A program made the position numbers and the translations under genes. Below are positions 44,150 through 53,189 of a stretch of 64,000 nt of DNA, piece by piece (positions within the stretch are counted from its first letter, which is position 1; the number at the start of each line of letters is the position of its first letter). The stretch is from contig NZ_JBANCG010000006.1 in NCBI RefSeq assembly GCF_037026715.1, forward strand, positions 186,001 to 250,000, written 5' to 3'. The notes beneath the pieces are model-generated. The model was not told the DNA's origin, made no database searches, and saw only the letters and a program-made list of their open reading frames with translations. This stretch comes from Breoghania sp037026715. GTDB lineage: Bacteria > Pseudomonadota > Alphaproteobacteria > Rhizobiales > Stappiaceae.

Positions 44150-44914
44150 ATGTTCAATCCGGAAAATTTCACCCTCAAGGGCCGCCGCACGCTGATCACC
44201 GGGGGCTCCAGCGGGCTCGGGGCGGCCATGGCCGAAGCCTTCGTCCGCCTCGGGGCCGAGGTCGTCATCAACGGCTCCGGCACCGAACGTCTGGAGGCTG
44301 CGGCAGCGGCGCTGGCAGAGGCCGGCGCGCCGGTCGCCACCGTGCGCGGCGATCTCGCGGTGGAAGCGGAAGCCGTGGTCGATCAGGCGGCGGAGAAGCT
44401 CGGCGGGCTCGATATCGTCATCCACTCCGCCGCCATCCGCAATCGCGCCGGCACGGCGAGCATCGATGCGGATGCCTTCCGCCACATCCTCGACGTCAAC
44501 CTGACGGCGAGCTACACGCTGGCGTGCGCGGCACTCGCGCATCTGGCGAAGTCCGATGCAGGCCGGCTGATCTTCGTCACCTCGCTCGCCGCCACCCAGG
44601 CGCGTCCCGGCGATCCCGCCTACACCGCGTCGAAGGGCGGCGTCTCCGCGCTCACCCGCTCGCTCGCGGTCGAATTCGGTTCCGACACCCTGACCGTGAA
44701 CGCGATCTCCCCGGGCATGTTCGCTACCGATTACAACAAGCCGATGGTCGGCGATCCGCGTGTCACGGCCTTCGTCAACCTGCGCAATCCGCTGAAGCGC
44801 TGGGGCCGGCCGGAGGAACTGACTTCGGCCGCGATGTTCCTCGCCCTGCCGGCCTCGGGCTATGTCAACGGCGTCGTCCTGCCCGTCGACGGTGGCCATT
44901 CGGCTCAGATGTAG
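44150..44914 (+). CDS. short-chain dehydrogenase/reductase (gluconate 5-dehydrogenase-like)
   Basis: This 254-residue cytoplasmic oxidoreductase has a Rossmann NAD(P) motif TGGSSGLG (about 18-25), the structural HSAA segment, catalytic Ser in VTSLAA, YTASK as catalytic Tyr-Lys, and the C-terminal GGHSAQM. The N-terminus MFNPENFTLKGRRTLITG resembles gluconate 5-dehydrogenase and 2-deoxygluconate dehydrogenase types. Adjacent genes give no pathway. Only GGA is seen upstream of the ATG at 44150. An in-frame start farther up would lie in the R7 repeat and is unlikely. Confidence 0.9.
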   Translation: MFNPENFTLKGRRTLITGGSSGLGAAMAEAFVRLGAEVVINGSGTERLEAAAAALAEAGAPVATVRGDLAVEAEAVVDQAAEKLGGLDIVIHSAAIRNRAGTASIDADAFRHILDVNLTASYTLACAALAHLAKSDAGRLIFVTSLAATQARPGDPAYTASKGGVSALTRSLAVEFGSDTLTVNAISPGMFATDYNKPMVGDPRVTAFVNLRNPLKRWGRPEELTSAAMFLALPASGYVNGVVLPVDGGHSAQM

Positions 44915-44937
44915 CGGCGGGGCTTTCTGCGCGCGGC

Positions 44938-45064
44938 CCATCCTTCGAGACGCCCGCTCGCGCGGGCTCCTCAGGATGACGTTGTGTCTGTTGTTATTTC
45001 AGTAAAGCCATCAACACACTCAACGTCATCCTGAGGAGGCCTGAAAGGCCGTCTCGAAGGATGG
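44938..45064. repeat. R3 intergenic inverted repeat, copy 1
   Basis: Arms of about 44 bp (CCATCCTTCGAGACG ... CTCAGGATGACG and complement) enclose a 38-base AT-richer loop. Other copies lie at 62648-62774 and, interrupted, at 56595-56886. Confidence 0.88.
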
Positions 45065-45112
45065 ACAACCCGCCTCCATCCAACCACGAATTGCGCTGAA
45101 CCCCGCGCAATC

Positions 45113-45730
45113 TCACCCTGCGCTCGGGTGCCATACGGGGGCGTAGCCCGCCTCGAGCACCGCGACGATTGCAGGCGCCGTCAGCAGCGGCAGCGATATC
45201 CCCCTCGGGCGCGCCACGGCGGCCGTAAAGCCGGCCTCGCCCCACACGAGCAGCCGCTCGCCGCGCACGAAGGCCGCGCGTTCCTCCGCACCTTCTCCCG
45301 TCAGCACCGCCGTCCCGTCGGGCAGCCCGTCAAGGCCGGCGCGCGGGCGGGGCCCGAGGCGTTCGCGGTGCAGGATCCGGTCCATCTCATCGGCGGAAGG
45401 TGGGGCGGCGAGCCCCTGCGCCTTCCGCCAGCTCGCGGCGAATTCACGTGCGGCTGCCCGCCGACACTCGAAACAGGGCCGGTGGCCGGCGGCAAGCGCG
45501 GTCACCTCGTCGAGAAAGAACAGTTCCGTATAGCCCGTGCCCATCACCGCGCGCAGGCGTCCCTTGAAGGACGTCGCACAGCAGATCCAGCGCCGCGAGG
45601 CAAAGCGCCGGTTCGTCAGCGTACGGGTCGCGGGATCGTGGATGCGCCCGCCGCGGTTTCCCATGAAAAGGCCGCGCGCCGGGGTGGCGATGATCGTGCC
45701 GTGCGGGGTTACCCGGTTCTGCAGTGCCAT
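45113..45730 (-). CDS. conserved hypothetical protein, 205 aa
   Basis: This soluble protein opens with MALQNRVTPHGTIIA and MGNRGGRIHD, has a basic RRFASRRWICC segment and a CFECRR motif. The Cys residues (ICC and CFEC) could bind metal, but no known site is recognisable. I do not know a characterised family, although the N-terminus looks strongly conserved. It starts 13 bases after the response-regulator gene, so the two are probably one operon. Nothing else suggests its role. Confidence 0.78.
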   Translation of the reverse strand: MALQNRVTPHGTIIATPARGLFMGNRGGRIHDPATRTLTNRRFASRRWICCATSFKGRLRAVMGTGYTELFFLDEVTALAAGHRPCFECRRAAAREFAASWRKAQGLAAPPSADEMDRILHRERLGPRPRAGLDGLPDGTAVLTGEGAEERAAFVRGERLLVWGEAGFTAAVARPRGISLPLLTAPAIVAVLEAGYAPVWHPSAG

Positions 45731-45743
45731 CGCCGTGCCGCCC

Positions 45744-46124
45744 CTAAAGGCTCAGGATCGAGCGCACGGCGGAAACGGAAAACGGCTTGGAAAGCGTCGC
45801 CACAACGTCGAGGCCGGTGCTGGCCGCAGCGGTCTTGGCGGTGTTGGCGTAGTGGGCGTTGTAGCCGGAAATGATGATGATCTTCGCCGTGCAGCCACGC
45901 TGCGCCAGCCATTCCATCAGCTCGATCCCGTCCATCTCCGGCATGATCATGTCGAGCACGATATGCGTCGGGTTGCATTTGTCGTAAAGCTTCTGGAATT
46001 CGCTGGGATGCGTCGTCTTGCAGACCGAAAAATCGAGCTTCTTGGCAATGCGTTCTATGATCTCGCTGAATTCGACTTCGTCGTCGACCAGCAACAAACG
46101 TCTTTCCATGACACGGCTATCCAA
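45744..46124 (-). CDS. single-domain response regulator
   Basis: This 126-residue CheY-like receiver has acidic DDE near the start (LLLVDDEVEF), phospho-acceptor Asp in HIVLDMIMPEMDG, Ser in IIISGY and Lys in LSKPF. There is no output domain, so it acts by binding a partner protein. The start at 46124 has GGGGAAG at good distance. An ATG five codons later is possible. It is the first gene of a two-gene unit with the 205-residue hypothetical protein. The cognate kinase is not adjacent. Confidence 0.9.
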   Translation of the reverse strand: MDSRVMERRLLLVDDEVEFSEIIERIAKKLDFSVCKTTHPSEFQKLYDKCNPTHIVLDMIMPEMDGIELMEWLAQRGCTAKIIIISGYNAHYANTAKTAAASTGLDVVATLSKPFSVSAVRSILSL

Positions 46125-46535
46125 TCTTCCCCGGATCCGTCGCCACCCCGCCAGCGAATACGGCGATGAAAGGCGCGGAACGCCGCACGAGGCATTTCGC
46201 TCGCGGGCAAGATTGAATGCCCGGAAACGTGCTGCGCCTGCGGATGATGAAGTAATGAGCCACCGCTACCCCTGAATGGTTTCGCGTCGAACGACGGCAG
46301 ACCTTTAAGGTCGATGGCAAATCGCCGGACTGGTTAATCGTTACGAAGAAGAAAGTCCAGCGCTTTGCAAAAAAGAAATATCGTGTACGCGAACAGTCCT
46401 TGCCAGGATGTAATCCTGCGCGAAATGCTCGCATTTGATTTTAAAGATAACCGATAAACCATCGGCTACGTATATTCCCTGATCAGTCTAATCGCTCCCT
46501 GCCGATTTTGCCAGTGCCTCGGGGGAGCGGGCATC
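46125..46535. other. 411-base region between the response regulator and lutC
   Basis: This region is clearly less GC-rich than its surroundings toward lutC. It holds the presumed promoter of the response-regulator operon and a weak minus-strand hairpin CCGAT/ATCGG at 46453-46467 followed by T/A-rich sequence that may end the lut transcript. A 105-codon minus-strand frame here has no coding character. No gene is called. Confidence 0.45.
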
Positions 46536-47213
46536 TCAGCCGTCGACGATCACCACGTGCAGCGCCCGTGGCCCGTGCGCGCCGAGGATCAGGGTCTGCT
46601 CGATGTCGGCCGATCGCGAGGGGCCGGCCACCATGTTGAGGGCGCGCGGCATCAACCCCTTGCCAAATTTGGCGCGAATGCGTGCGAGCACCGCCTCCAT
46701 GTCGCCGTCGATATCGGCCGCCTCGATCACGATGACATGCAGGTCGGGCAGGAAATTGAGGGTGGTCGGGTTGTCGGCGCCGGATGCGAGCACCAGCGTG
46801 CCGGTTTCCGCGATGCCGGCGAGCGCGTGTGAGACCGCTGCGAGATCCTTGCCGTCGGAAGGCCCGTGGCGGACTTCCATCGGGGCGGCTTTTTCCCAGG
46901 GCATGGCGGCGAGGCTCTCGTCCGCACCGATGCGCACCGCCGCCGGCAGGTTGCGCTCCCTGAGCTGGGCGGCGATGGCCTTCGGCACGTCGGCCATCCT
47001 CGGCACATGCTCCACGCTTGCCTGCACCGCCTCGGCCATGCGCTCGAAAAGCGCAACGCGTTCGCGGTCGGGCAATTGCCCGCGCGCCGGAACGATCCCG
47101 GCCGGCGCCTCCTCCAGTCGCCGCATGACCTCGCCGGCCCGTGCCGCTTCCAGATCGCCCTCGCGCGCCAGCCGCCGTTTCAGTCGGCCGAGAATAGCCT
47201 CGCGCCCGCTCAT
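46536..47213 (-). CDS. lutC: lactate utilisation protein C
   Basis: This 225-residue LUD-domain subunit of the LutABC L-lactate oxidation complex starts MSGREAILGRLKRRL. Conserved parts are GTLVLASGADNPTTLNFLPD and NMVAGPSRSADIEQTLILGA, the usual C-terminal signature. The start overlaps the lutB stop by 4 bases (ATGA). It is last in the unit lutA, macro-domain gene, lutB, lutC. LutABC converts lactate to pyruvate with electrons entering respiration. Confidence 0.93.
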   Translation of the reverse strand: MSGREAILGRLKRRLAREGDLEAARAGEVMRRLEEAPAGIVPARGQLPDRERVALFERMAEAVQASVEHVPRMADVPKAIAAQLRERNLPAAVRIGADESLAAMPWEKAAPMEVRHGPSDGKDLAAVSHALAGIAETGTLVLASGADNPTTLNFLPDLHVIVIEAADIDGDMEAVLARIRAKFGKGLMPRALNMVAGPSRSADIEQTLILGAHGPRALHVVIVDG

Positions 47214-48631
47214 GCCGCGTCCTTTCTCTCGGCCCACATCTGCTGGAACGTCCGGCCCTCCGGGGCCGGCAGATCCCGGTATTTCGTCCAGCCGGAGGCA
47301 AGCGGCATGGCGGCAAAACGTCCGCGCCTTCGCCCGGCAAGGCCAAGCGTGCGGATCATCAGACCCGTCGCCGCGCGGTAAAGCGCGGGGCGCCTTGCAA
47401 AGAAGGCCCACAGGCCGAGGCCGAAGCGGGTGGAGGCCGGTTGCAGGTGGCGTTCGAATTCGCGTTCCCGCCAGTGCCGCATCATCTTCGGCAGCGGAAT
47501 GCGCATCGGGCACACGCTCTCGCAGCGCCCGCAGAAGGTGGAGGCGTTGGGCAGGTGGCCCGCCTGATCGATGGAGGTGAGCGACGGGGTCAGCACCGCG
47601 CCCATCGGTCCGGGATAGACCCAGCCATAGGCATGCCCGCCGATGGCGTGATAGACCGGGCAATGGTTCATGCAGGCGCCGCAGCGGATGCAGCGCAGCA
47701 TGTCCTGATAGTCGCCGCCCAGCATGCTGGACCGGCCGTTGTCGAGCAGCACGACGTGGTATTCCTCCGGCCCGTCCGGATCGCCCGGCCGGCGCGGCCC
47801 GGTGGAAAAGGTCGTGTAGACCGAAGTATCCTGACCCGTCGCCGAGCGCGCCAGCACGCGCAGGATCTGCGACACGTCCTCCAGCGTCGGCGTCACCTTC
47901 TCAAGCGTCGCCAGAACGATATGCACTTTGCCCAGCGTCTGGGTCAGGTCTCCGTTGCCCTCGTTGGTGACGATGACGGACGACCCCGTCTCGGCGATCA
48001 GGAAGTTCGCGCCCGTGATGCCGACCTCGGCGTCGAAATACTTCTGCCTGAGGATCGCGCGCGCCTCGTTCAAAAGCGTCGTCGGCTCGTCGAGGTTGCG
48101 GTTGGGATCGAGATGGGTGTGGGCACGACGGAACTCCGTCTCCACCTCGGATTTGTTGACGTGAACGGCCGGCGCGATGATGTGGGAGGGGGCCTCGCCG
48201 CGAAGCTGGATGATGTATTCGCCGAGATCGGTCTCCACCGGCTGGATGCCGTTGGCGCTCAGGTGCTCGTTAAGCCCGATTTCCTCCGAAACGATCGACT
48301 TGCCCTTGGTGACGGTCTTCGCATTCGCCTGCCGGCAGATGCGCAAGATGATGTTGCGGGCATCCTCCGCCGTCTCCGCCCAGTGGACGTGACCGCCGGC
48401 CTCGCTCACCTTCTTCTCGTAGGCCTCCAGATAGAGATCGAGATGCTCCAGCGTGTGGTTCTTGATGTCGCGGGCCTTGTCGCGCAGCGCCTCGAATTCC
48501 GGCAGCGCATCGGTCGCCGCCTGCCGCTTGCCGACGAAATTGGTCTCCACATTGGTGAGCGCGCGCTGGAGCTGGGCATTGTCCAGCGCCTCGCGCGCAT
48601 TCTCCCTGAAGCGCGGTGATCGCATCTGCAT
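47210..48631 (-). CDS. lutB: lactate utilisation protein B (iron-sulfur, LUD domain)
   Basis: This 473-residue cytoplasmic subunit has an N-terminal LUD domain (TKGKSIVSEEIGLNEHL, then GANFLIAETGSSVIVTNEGN) and a ferredoxin-like part. The first cluster ligands are C314, C317, C320 and C324 (CIRCGACMNHCPVY), followed by C367, C370 and C374 (CGRCESVCPMRIP). The ATG at 48631 has GGAGG 9 bases upstream. It lies 25 bases after the macro-domain gene and overlaps lutC by 4 bases. It works with LutA and LutC in lactate oxidation. Confidence 0.95.
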   Translation of the reverse strand: MQMRSPRFRENAREALDNAQLQRALTNVETNFVGKRQAATDALPEFEALRDKARDIKNHTLEHLDLYLEAYEKKVSEAGGHVHWAETAEDARNIILRICRQANAKTVTKGKSIVSEEIGLNEHLSANGIQPVETDLGEYIIQLRGEAPSHIIAPAVHVNKSEVETEFRRAHTHLDPNRNLDEPTTLLNEARAILRQKYFDAEVGITGANFLIAETGSSVIVTNEGNGDLTQTLGKVHIVLATLEKVTPTLEDVSQILRVLARSATGQDTSVYTTFSTGPRRPGDPDGPEEYHVVLLDNGRSSMLGGDYQDMLRCIRCGACMNHCPVYHAIGGHAYGWVYPGPMGAVLTPSLTSIDQAGHLPNASTFCGRCESVCPMRIPLPKMMRHWREREFERHLQPASTRFGLGLWAFFARRPALYRAATGLMIRTLGLAGRRRGRFAAMPLASGWTKYRDLPAPEGRTFQQMWAERKDAA

Positions 48632-48656
48632 GGCCGCCTTCCTCCCGTTCAGGCCG

Positions 48657-49205
48657 TCAATCGAAGTCGCCGGCGGCAAAGGCCGCCTCGTAAGGCCCGA
48701 CCGCCCGGGCATCGAAGCAGCAGAAGATCACCGCCGCCATCCGTCCCAGATGCGGGCTTGAGCGCACCGCCTTGAGCGCCACGCCGGCCGCCCGGTCGGC
48801 CGGAAAGCCGAACACCCCGGTCGAGATCGCCGGAAAGGCGATGGTCGCAAGTCCAGCACCCGCCGCCAGTTCCAGCGAGCGCGCGTAGCAGGAGGCCAGC
48901 ACCTCGTCCTCGCCGCGCATCCCGCCCGCCCAGCGCGGGCCGACCGTGTGGATCACGTGGCGCGCCGGCAGGTCGTAGCCGGCCGTCATCTTCGCGTCTC
49001 CCGGCGCGCAGCCGCCGAGCGTGCGGCATTCGGCCAGAAGTTCCGGCCCGGCCGCGCGGTGGATCGCCCCATCCACGCCGCCCCCGCCGAGCAGGCTTTC
49101 ATTCGCCGCGTTGACGATGGCATCGACGGCAAGCGTCGTCAGATCCGCCACGACGACGGAGAGCCCGGTCGTGCCGATGACGGCCTCAAGAACGGTCCCG
49201 TTCAT
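48657..49205 (-). CDS. macro-domain protein (MacroD/YmdB-type) within the lut operon
   Basis: This 182-residue protein is a single macro domain that binds ADP-ribose or O-acetyl-ADP-ribose and usually hydrolyses it or removes it from proteins. Key elements are VNAANESLLGGGGVDGAIHR (about 31-50), the phosphate loop and catalytic Asp region, then GDAKMTAGYDLPARHVIHTV, and the second phosphate loop FPAISTGVFGFP. It starts inside the lutA stop (4-base overlap) and is followed 25 bases later by lutB, so it is co-expressed with lactate oxidation. Its role there is not known. Confidence 0.92.
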   Translation of the reverse strand: MNGTVLEAVIGTTGLSVVVADLTTLAVDAIVNAANESLLGGGGVDGAIHRAAGPELLAECRTLGGCAPGDAKMTAGYDLPARHVIHTVGPRWAGGMRGEDEVLASCYARSLELAAGAGLATIAFPAISTGVFGFPADRAAGVALKAVRSSPHLGRMAAVIFCCFDARAVGPYEAAFAAGDFD

Positions 49206-49999
49206 GACCGGGCCGGATCCTTGGCCTTGCGCGCGCCGCCCCCTTTTTCACCGATGGCCGGCTGGTCCGTCATACCGGCCAGAAGTTCCGCGACATGGCG
49301 CACCTTGGTGGCCTTGCCCTCGCGCTTCAACTTGCCCGCCATGTTCATCAGGCAGCCGAGATCGCCGGCGACCAGCAGGTCGGCCTCCGTCTCCTCCACG
49401 TGGCCGGTCTTCTTGGTCACCATCTTGTTGGAGATGTCGGCGTATTTCACCGCGAACGTGCCGCCGAAGCCGCAGCAGATGTCGGATTCCGCCATCTCCT
49501 TAAGTTTCAGCCCGTCCATCGAAGCGAGAAGCTTGCGCGGCTGCTCGCGGATGCCGAGTTCGCGCAGGCCCGAACAGCTGTCGTGATAGGTGACGGAGCC
49601 GTCGAAGGAGGCGACCACCTTCTCCATGCCGCGCACGTCGGTGAGGAAACTGACGAGTTCGAAGGTGCGGGTAGCGAGTTCGTTCGCCTTCGGCCCCCAC
49701 ACGGGATCGTCGGCGAAAAGTTCCGGATAGTGCTTCCTGATCATCGCCGCGCACGAGCCGGACGGCGCGACCACGTAGTCGTATCCCTCGAAGGCGCGGA
49801 TGGCGACCTCCGCCACCCCGCGCGCATCGGCCTTGTCGCCGGAATTGTAGGCGGGCTGCCCGCAGCAGGTCTGCGCGCGCGGCACCTCCACGGTGCAACC
49901 GGCCTCCTCCAGCAGCTTGACGGCGGCAAACCCCACCGACGGGCGGAAGAGATCGGCCAGACACGTGACGAACAGGGCGACCCTGGGAGTATCGGACAT
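49202..49999 (-). CDS. lutA: lactate utilisation protein A (CCG-domain Fe-S oxidoreductase)
   Basis: This 265-residue protein has two CCG cysteine-rich domains of the heterodisulfide reductase D/GlcF type: VPRAQTCCGQPAYNSG and ESDICCGFGGTFAVKY, each carrying cluster-binding cysteines, plus YHDSCSGLRELG. It starts MSDTPRVALFVTCLADLF, as LutA proteins do. It is first in the lut unit and overlaps the macro-domain gene by 4 bases. The C-terminal 15 residues (EKGGGARKAKDPARS) are an extension beyond the usual end. The ribosome site before the ATG is modest. Confidence 0.94.
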   Translation of the reverse strand: MSDTPRVALFVTCLADLFRPSVGFAAVKLLEEAGCTVEVPRAQTCCGQPAYNSGDKADARGVAEVAIRAFEGYDYVVAPSGSCAAMIRKHYPELFADDPVWGPKANELATRTFELVSFLTDVRGMEKVVASFDGSVTYHDSCSGLRELGIREQPRKLLASMDGLKLKEMAESDICCGFGGTFAVKYADISNKMVTKKTGHVEETEADLLVAGDLGCLMNMAGKLKREGKATKVRHVAELLAGMTDQPAIGEKGGGARKAKDPARS

Positions 50000-50170
50000 G
50001 AGGAAGGCGTTTCCTGAAAGACGGCGCGAGCGTGAAATGACGCCTGGCAATCAATATTCTTTGAAAGACACAGTAGAAGTGCGCAAGGTGGTGGTCAATG
50101 GAAAGGCGAGGGGAGAGGGATGGGCCGAAAGCCCGACTACGTATCCCCATCCCCATCCCTCCCGCCTCAC

Positions 50171-51529
50171 TCACCCATAGACCAGCCTTGGCAGCCAGAT
50201 GATGATTTCGGGGAACTCCATGCACAGCACGAGGCCTATGATCTGGATCATCAGGAACGGGATCGCCGCCTTGAAGATGCGCGACATCGGGATTTCCGCC
50301 GGCGCCACGCCGCGCAGGTAGAACAGCGCGTAGCCGAAGGGCGGCGACAGGAAGCTCATCTGCATGTTGACGAGATAGAGCACGCCGAACCACAGCACGA
50401 GATCGTCGGGATCGGTGAAGCCGAAGGCCTGCGCGCCCAGCCCCTTGATGATCGGCACGAAGATCGGCACGCACAGCAGAAGAATGCCGACCCAGTCGAG
50501 GAACATGCCGAGAAAGATCAGGATGATCTGCATCAGGATCAGGATGCCCCAGGGCCCGAGGCCGAGCCCCTGCATCATGTCGGAGACGAATTCCTGCCCG
50601 CCGTGCAGCACGTAGAGCCCGACGAAGATGGTCGCGCCGAACATGATCCAGATGACCATGGCGGACGCCTTCAGCGTCGTGACGCAGGCGCCCTGAACCG
50701 TCGCCCAGTCGAGCTTCCGGTGAATGGCGGCAACGATGAAGGCGCCGAAGGTGCCGATGCCGGCGGCCTCCACCGGGGTGGCGACGCCTGAGAAGATGAC
50801 GCCGAGCACCACCACGATGAGCGAGATGGGCGCCGACATCTTGGAAAGCACCCGCACCTTCTCCATGAAGGAAATGCGTTCCTCCACGGGCGCTGCGGGG
50901 CCGAGCGCGGGGTTGATGGTGCAGCGCACGACCACGTAGAGCACGTAGAGGCCCGACAGCAGGAGGCCTGGAAAGACCGCGCCGATGAACAGCTCGCCCA
51001 CGGACTGTTCGGCCACCACCGCATAGATGATGGCGAGGATGGAGGGCGGGATCAGGATGCCGAGCGTGCCGCCGGCCATGATCGCGCCCATGGCGATTTC
51101 CGGGTTGTAGTTGCGCTTCAGCATGGCCGGAAGCGCGATGATGCCCATGGTGACGACCGCCGCGCCGATGACGCCGACCATGGCGGCCAGAATGGTGGAG
51201 GCGATGATGGTCGCCGCCGCAAGCCCGCCGCGCACGCCGCCCAGCACCTTGTAGATGACATCGAACATGTCGTTGATGATGCCCGCCCGCTCCAGCATCG
51301 CCGCCATGAATATGAAGAGCGGTATGGCCGAGAGCTGGTAGTTGGTCATCAACGGGAAGATGCGCGACGGCACGATGTTGAGCGCCTGCCAGCTGTCACC
51401 CAGGACGAACAGGAAAACGCAGGCCAGCCCGCCGGTGACGAAGGCGAGCGGCAGGCCCGCCATCAGCAGCACGATCAGGCTGCCGAACATGATGAGCGTC
51501 AGCCACTCGATGGAAATTTCCAGCCCCAT
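50171..51529 (-). CDS. TRAP transporter large permease subunit (DctM family), system 2
   Basis: This 452-residue inner-membrane permease has about 12 hydrophobic segments. Signatures include PLFIFMAAMLERAGIINDMF, GTLGILIPPSILAIIYAVVA and GMFLDWVGILLLCVPIFVPI. It begins 3 bases after the small-subunit stop. It resembles the large subunits of the FcbT3/mannitol-chloroaromatic TRAP group. The lut operon lies about 170 bases further along in the same direction, suggesting uptake of lactate or a related hydroxy acid. The ligand is inferred from context only. Confidence 0.92.
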   Translation of the reverse strand: MGLEISIEWLTLIMFGSLIVLLMAGLPLAFVTGGLACVFLFVLGDSWQALNIVPSRIFPLMTNYQLSAIPLFIFMAAMLERAGIINDMFDVIYKVLGGVRGGLAAATIIASTILAAMVGVIGAAVVTMGIIALPAMLKRNYNPEIAMGAIMAGGTLGILIPPSILAIIYAVVAEQSVGELFIGAVFPGLLLSGLYVLYVVVRCTINPALGPAAPVEERISFMEKVRVLSKMSAPISLIVVVLGVIFSGVATPVEAAGIGTFGAFIVAAIHRKLDWATVQGACVTTLKASAMVIWIMFGATIFVGLYVLHGGQEFVSDMMQGLGLGPWGILILMQIILIFLGMFLDWVGILLLCVPIFVPIIKGLGAQAFGFTDPDDLVLWFGVLYLVNMQMSFLSPPFGYALFYLRGVAPAEIPMSRIFKAAIPFLMIQIIGLVLCMEFPEIIIWLPRLVYG

Positions 51530-51532
51530 GGA

Positions 51533-52798
51533 TCAGGCCCCCCGCGCGGTCGCAACGACGGCGCGGACATCCTGCGCCAGTTTGGAAATGCCCTGCAGAA
51601 CCAGCAGGATGCCGCCGATCACCATGGCCCACTTCATCGGCCAGTAGGCGATGCGCCATTCGTTGAACGACACCTCGTCGACGACCGTGGCGTCCCAGGC
51701 GAAGATGAGGCTGGTGAACAGCAGCGTTCCGGCGAAGATGTAGAAGAAGACGGAGGTCGCGAGATCGACGATGGCCTTGCGACGGCGCGACAGCGGTGCG
51801 TAGAAGACGTCGACGCGCACATGCGCCTCCGTCAGCATCGCGTAGGCGCCGGCGATGAGGTATTGCATGCCGAACATCAGGTACATCGCCTCGTGCACCC
51901 AGATGGTGGGCGAGTTGAAGACGTAGCGGGCGATGACCTCGTAGTAGTAGGCGAAGACCGCGATCACCGCCCAGTAGGAGACCAGTTCGCCGGCATAGAA
52001 GGACATCCGGTCGATCACGCCGGTCCAGCCGGGGGTGAGGTGGGCCCGATCGCCGATCCGCTCCGCCTCCTCCACCGCCTGAAGGGCTTCCTCCGCCCGT
52101 TCCTCATCGCTTTGGCTGGCTGCGTGGCGGGCATCCTCGGCCGCCGCCTTCGCCTCCGCCCGGCGCTTCAGCCAGGACATCAGCGCGGCATCGACAGCCA
52201 TCATCGCGAGAAGCAGATAGAAGGCGTAGGCCGCCATGTCCTGCCAGAAGGCGCGGCCCCCTGCGGCGGCCTCGGCGGCGGGCTTTGCGGTTTCCAGATC
52301 CGTTCTGGCGCGCTCCAGCCGCTCCTTGGAGGAGGCGATGCGGCCTTCCGCCCGCTCCAGCCCGCGCTGCGCGAGCCTTGCGCCGATTGAGCCTTCCTCT
52401 TCCTCTGCGAGCTTTGCGCGCAGATCGGGCAACTGGCCTTCCAGATCCCTTATCCGCGGCCCCTCGCGCGCGATCGTGCCTTCAGCACTTTCCACCAGCG
52501 CGGCGGCGTCGGAGTAGTCCGCGCGGTACGAGCGCTGCTCGCCGTTGGCCACCAGAATGAATATGAAGACCGGGATGAACACGAGGCCCAGCAGGCTCTT
52601 CAGGTAGAACCGGTGCAGGCCGAGCATGCCGCCGGCGATGAGGATCATGTAGGCGAGCGGCAGCGAATAGCCGCGCCGCGCCCCACCGGCCCTGGCGCGC
52701 GCCTTGGTGCGCCGCGCCATCACCATGGCGAAGACGGGAAAGACGAAGAGGCCGGCCCAGTAGAGCCAGTGCGGAAGGACAAAGGTGAGGCTCGGCAT
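51533..52798 (-). CDS. TRAP small permease subunit fused to TM2-like and coiled-coil regions, system 2
   Basis: This 421-residue protein is about twice the usual DctQ length. Residues 45-83 form a TM2-like hairpin (YMILIAGGMLGLHRFYLKSL), about 95-175 an alpha-helical coiled coil rich in Glu, Arg and Leu, about 190-210 another membrane helix, and about 255-421 the DctQ domain (ARYVFNSPTIWVHEAMYLMF). The ATG at 52798 is preceded by GGGGGA and gives MPSLTFVLPHW. An in-frame ATG at 52966 adds basic, non-conserved residues. It is coupled to DctM (3-base gap). The coiled coil may face the cytoplasm or periplasm, and its partner is unknown. Confidence 0.85.
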   Translation of the reverse strand: MPSLTFVLPHWLYWAGLFVFPVFAMVMARRTKARARAGGARRGYSLPLAYMILIAGGMLGLHRFYLKSLLGLVFIPVFIFILVANGEQRSYRADYSDAAALVESAEGTIAREGPRIRDLEGQLPDLRAKLAEEEEGSIGARLAQRGLERAEGRIASSKERLERARTDLETAKPAAEAAAGGRAFWQDMAAYAFYLLLAMMAVDAALMSWLKRRAEAKAAAEDARHAASQSDEERAEEALQAVEEAERIGDRAHLTPGWTGVIDRMSFYAGELVSYWAVIAVFAYYYEVIARYVFNSPTIWVHEAMYLMFGMQYLIAGAYAMLTEAHVRVDVFYAPLSRRRKAIVDLATSVFFYIFAGTLLFTSLIFAWDATVVDEVSFNEWRIAYWPMKWAMVIGGILLVLQGISKLAQDVRAVVATARGA

Positions 52799-52970
52799 GG
52801 TTCCCCCAAAGCGCGATGAGCCGGACATGGACGGCGGAGCGGGGACTCTTCGGGTCCGCATCGCCGGGACGTGACGTTTCAGATCAGTTTCGATGGCCGG
52901 GGGCGCTGGCTCCCGTGCCTTTGAAAGGAGGCGCTTCATTGCTTGTCCGCGAAGGAGACCCCCCACCGCG

Positions 52971-53142
52971 TTTTCTTTGAAGGGTGACCCCCACCCCTAA
53001 CCCCTCCCCTCAAGGGGGAGGGGGACTTGCTCCGCAAACTTGGCCTGTGAGGTGCTCACCTGACCAACCGTTGCAGGCACGATCTCATCCCCCTCCCCCT
53101 TGAGGGGAGGGGCTAGGGGTGGGGGTCACCCTTCGCAAAAGA
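52971..53142. repeat. R1 MITE-like hairpin, left of the DUF559 gene
   Basis: Arms of about 55-60 bases (TTTTCTTTGAAGGGTGAC, the CCCCCACCCCTA block and CCCTCAAGGGGGAGGGGG) are nearly perfectly inverted around a loop of about 60 bases with GCTCCGCAAACTTGGCC. It is closely related to 53608-53813 on the other side of the DUF559 gene. Confidence 0.88.
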
Positions 53143-53189
53143 CGCCCCTTTGCCATTCAATCCCCGGCCCTCTTTCAAGAGCATCGACC

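Noticed and set aside
46117..46434. A 105-codon minus-strand frame in the response-regulator upstream region
   Set aside because: There is no ribosome site and no recognisable motif, and the region looks like a low-GC promoter area.
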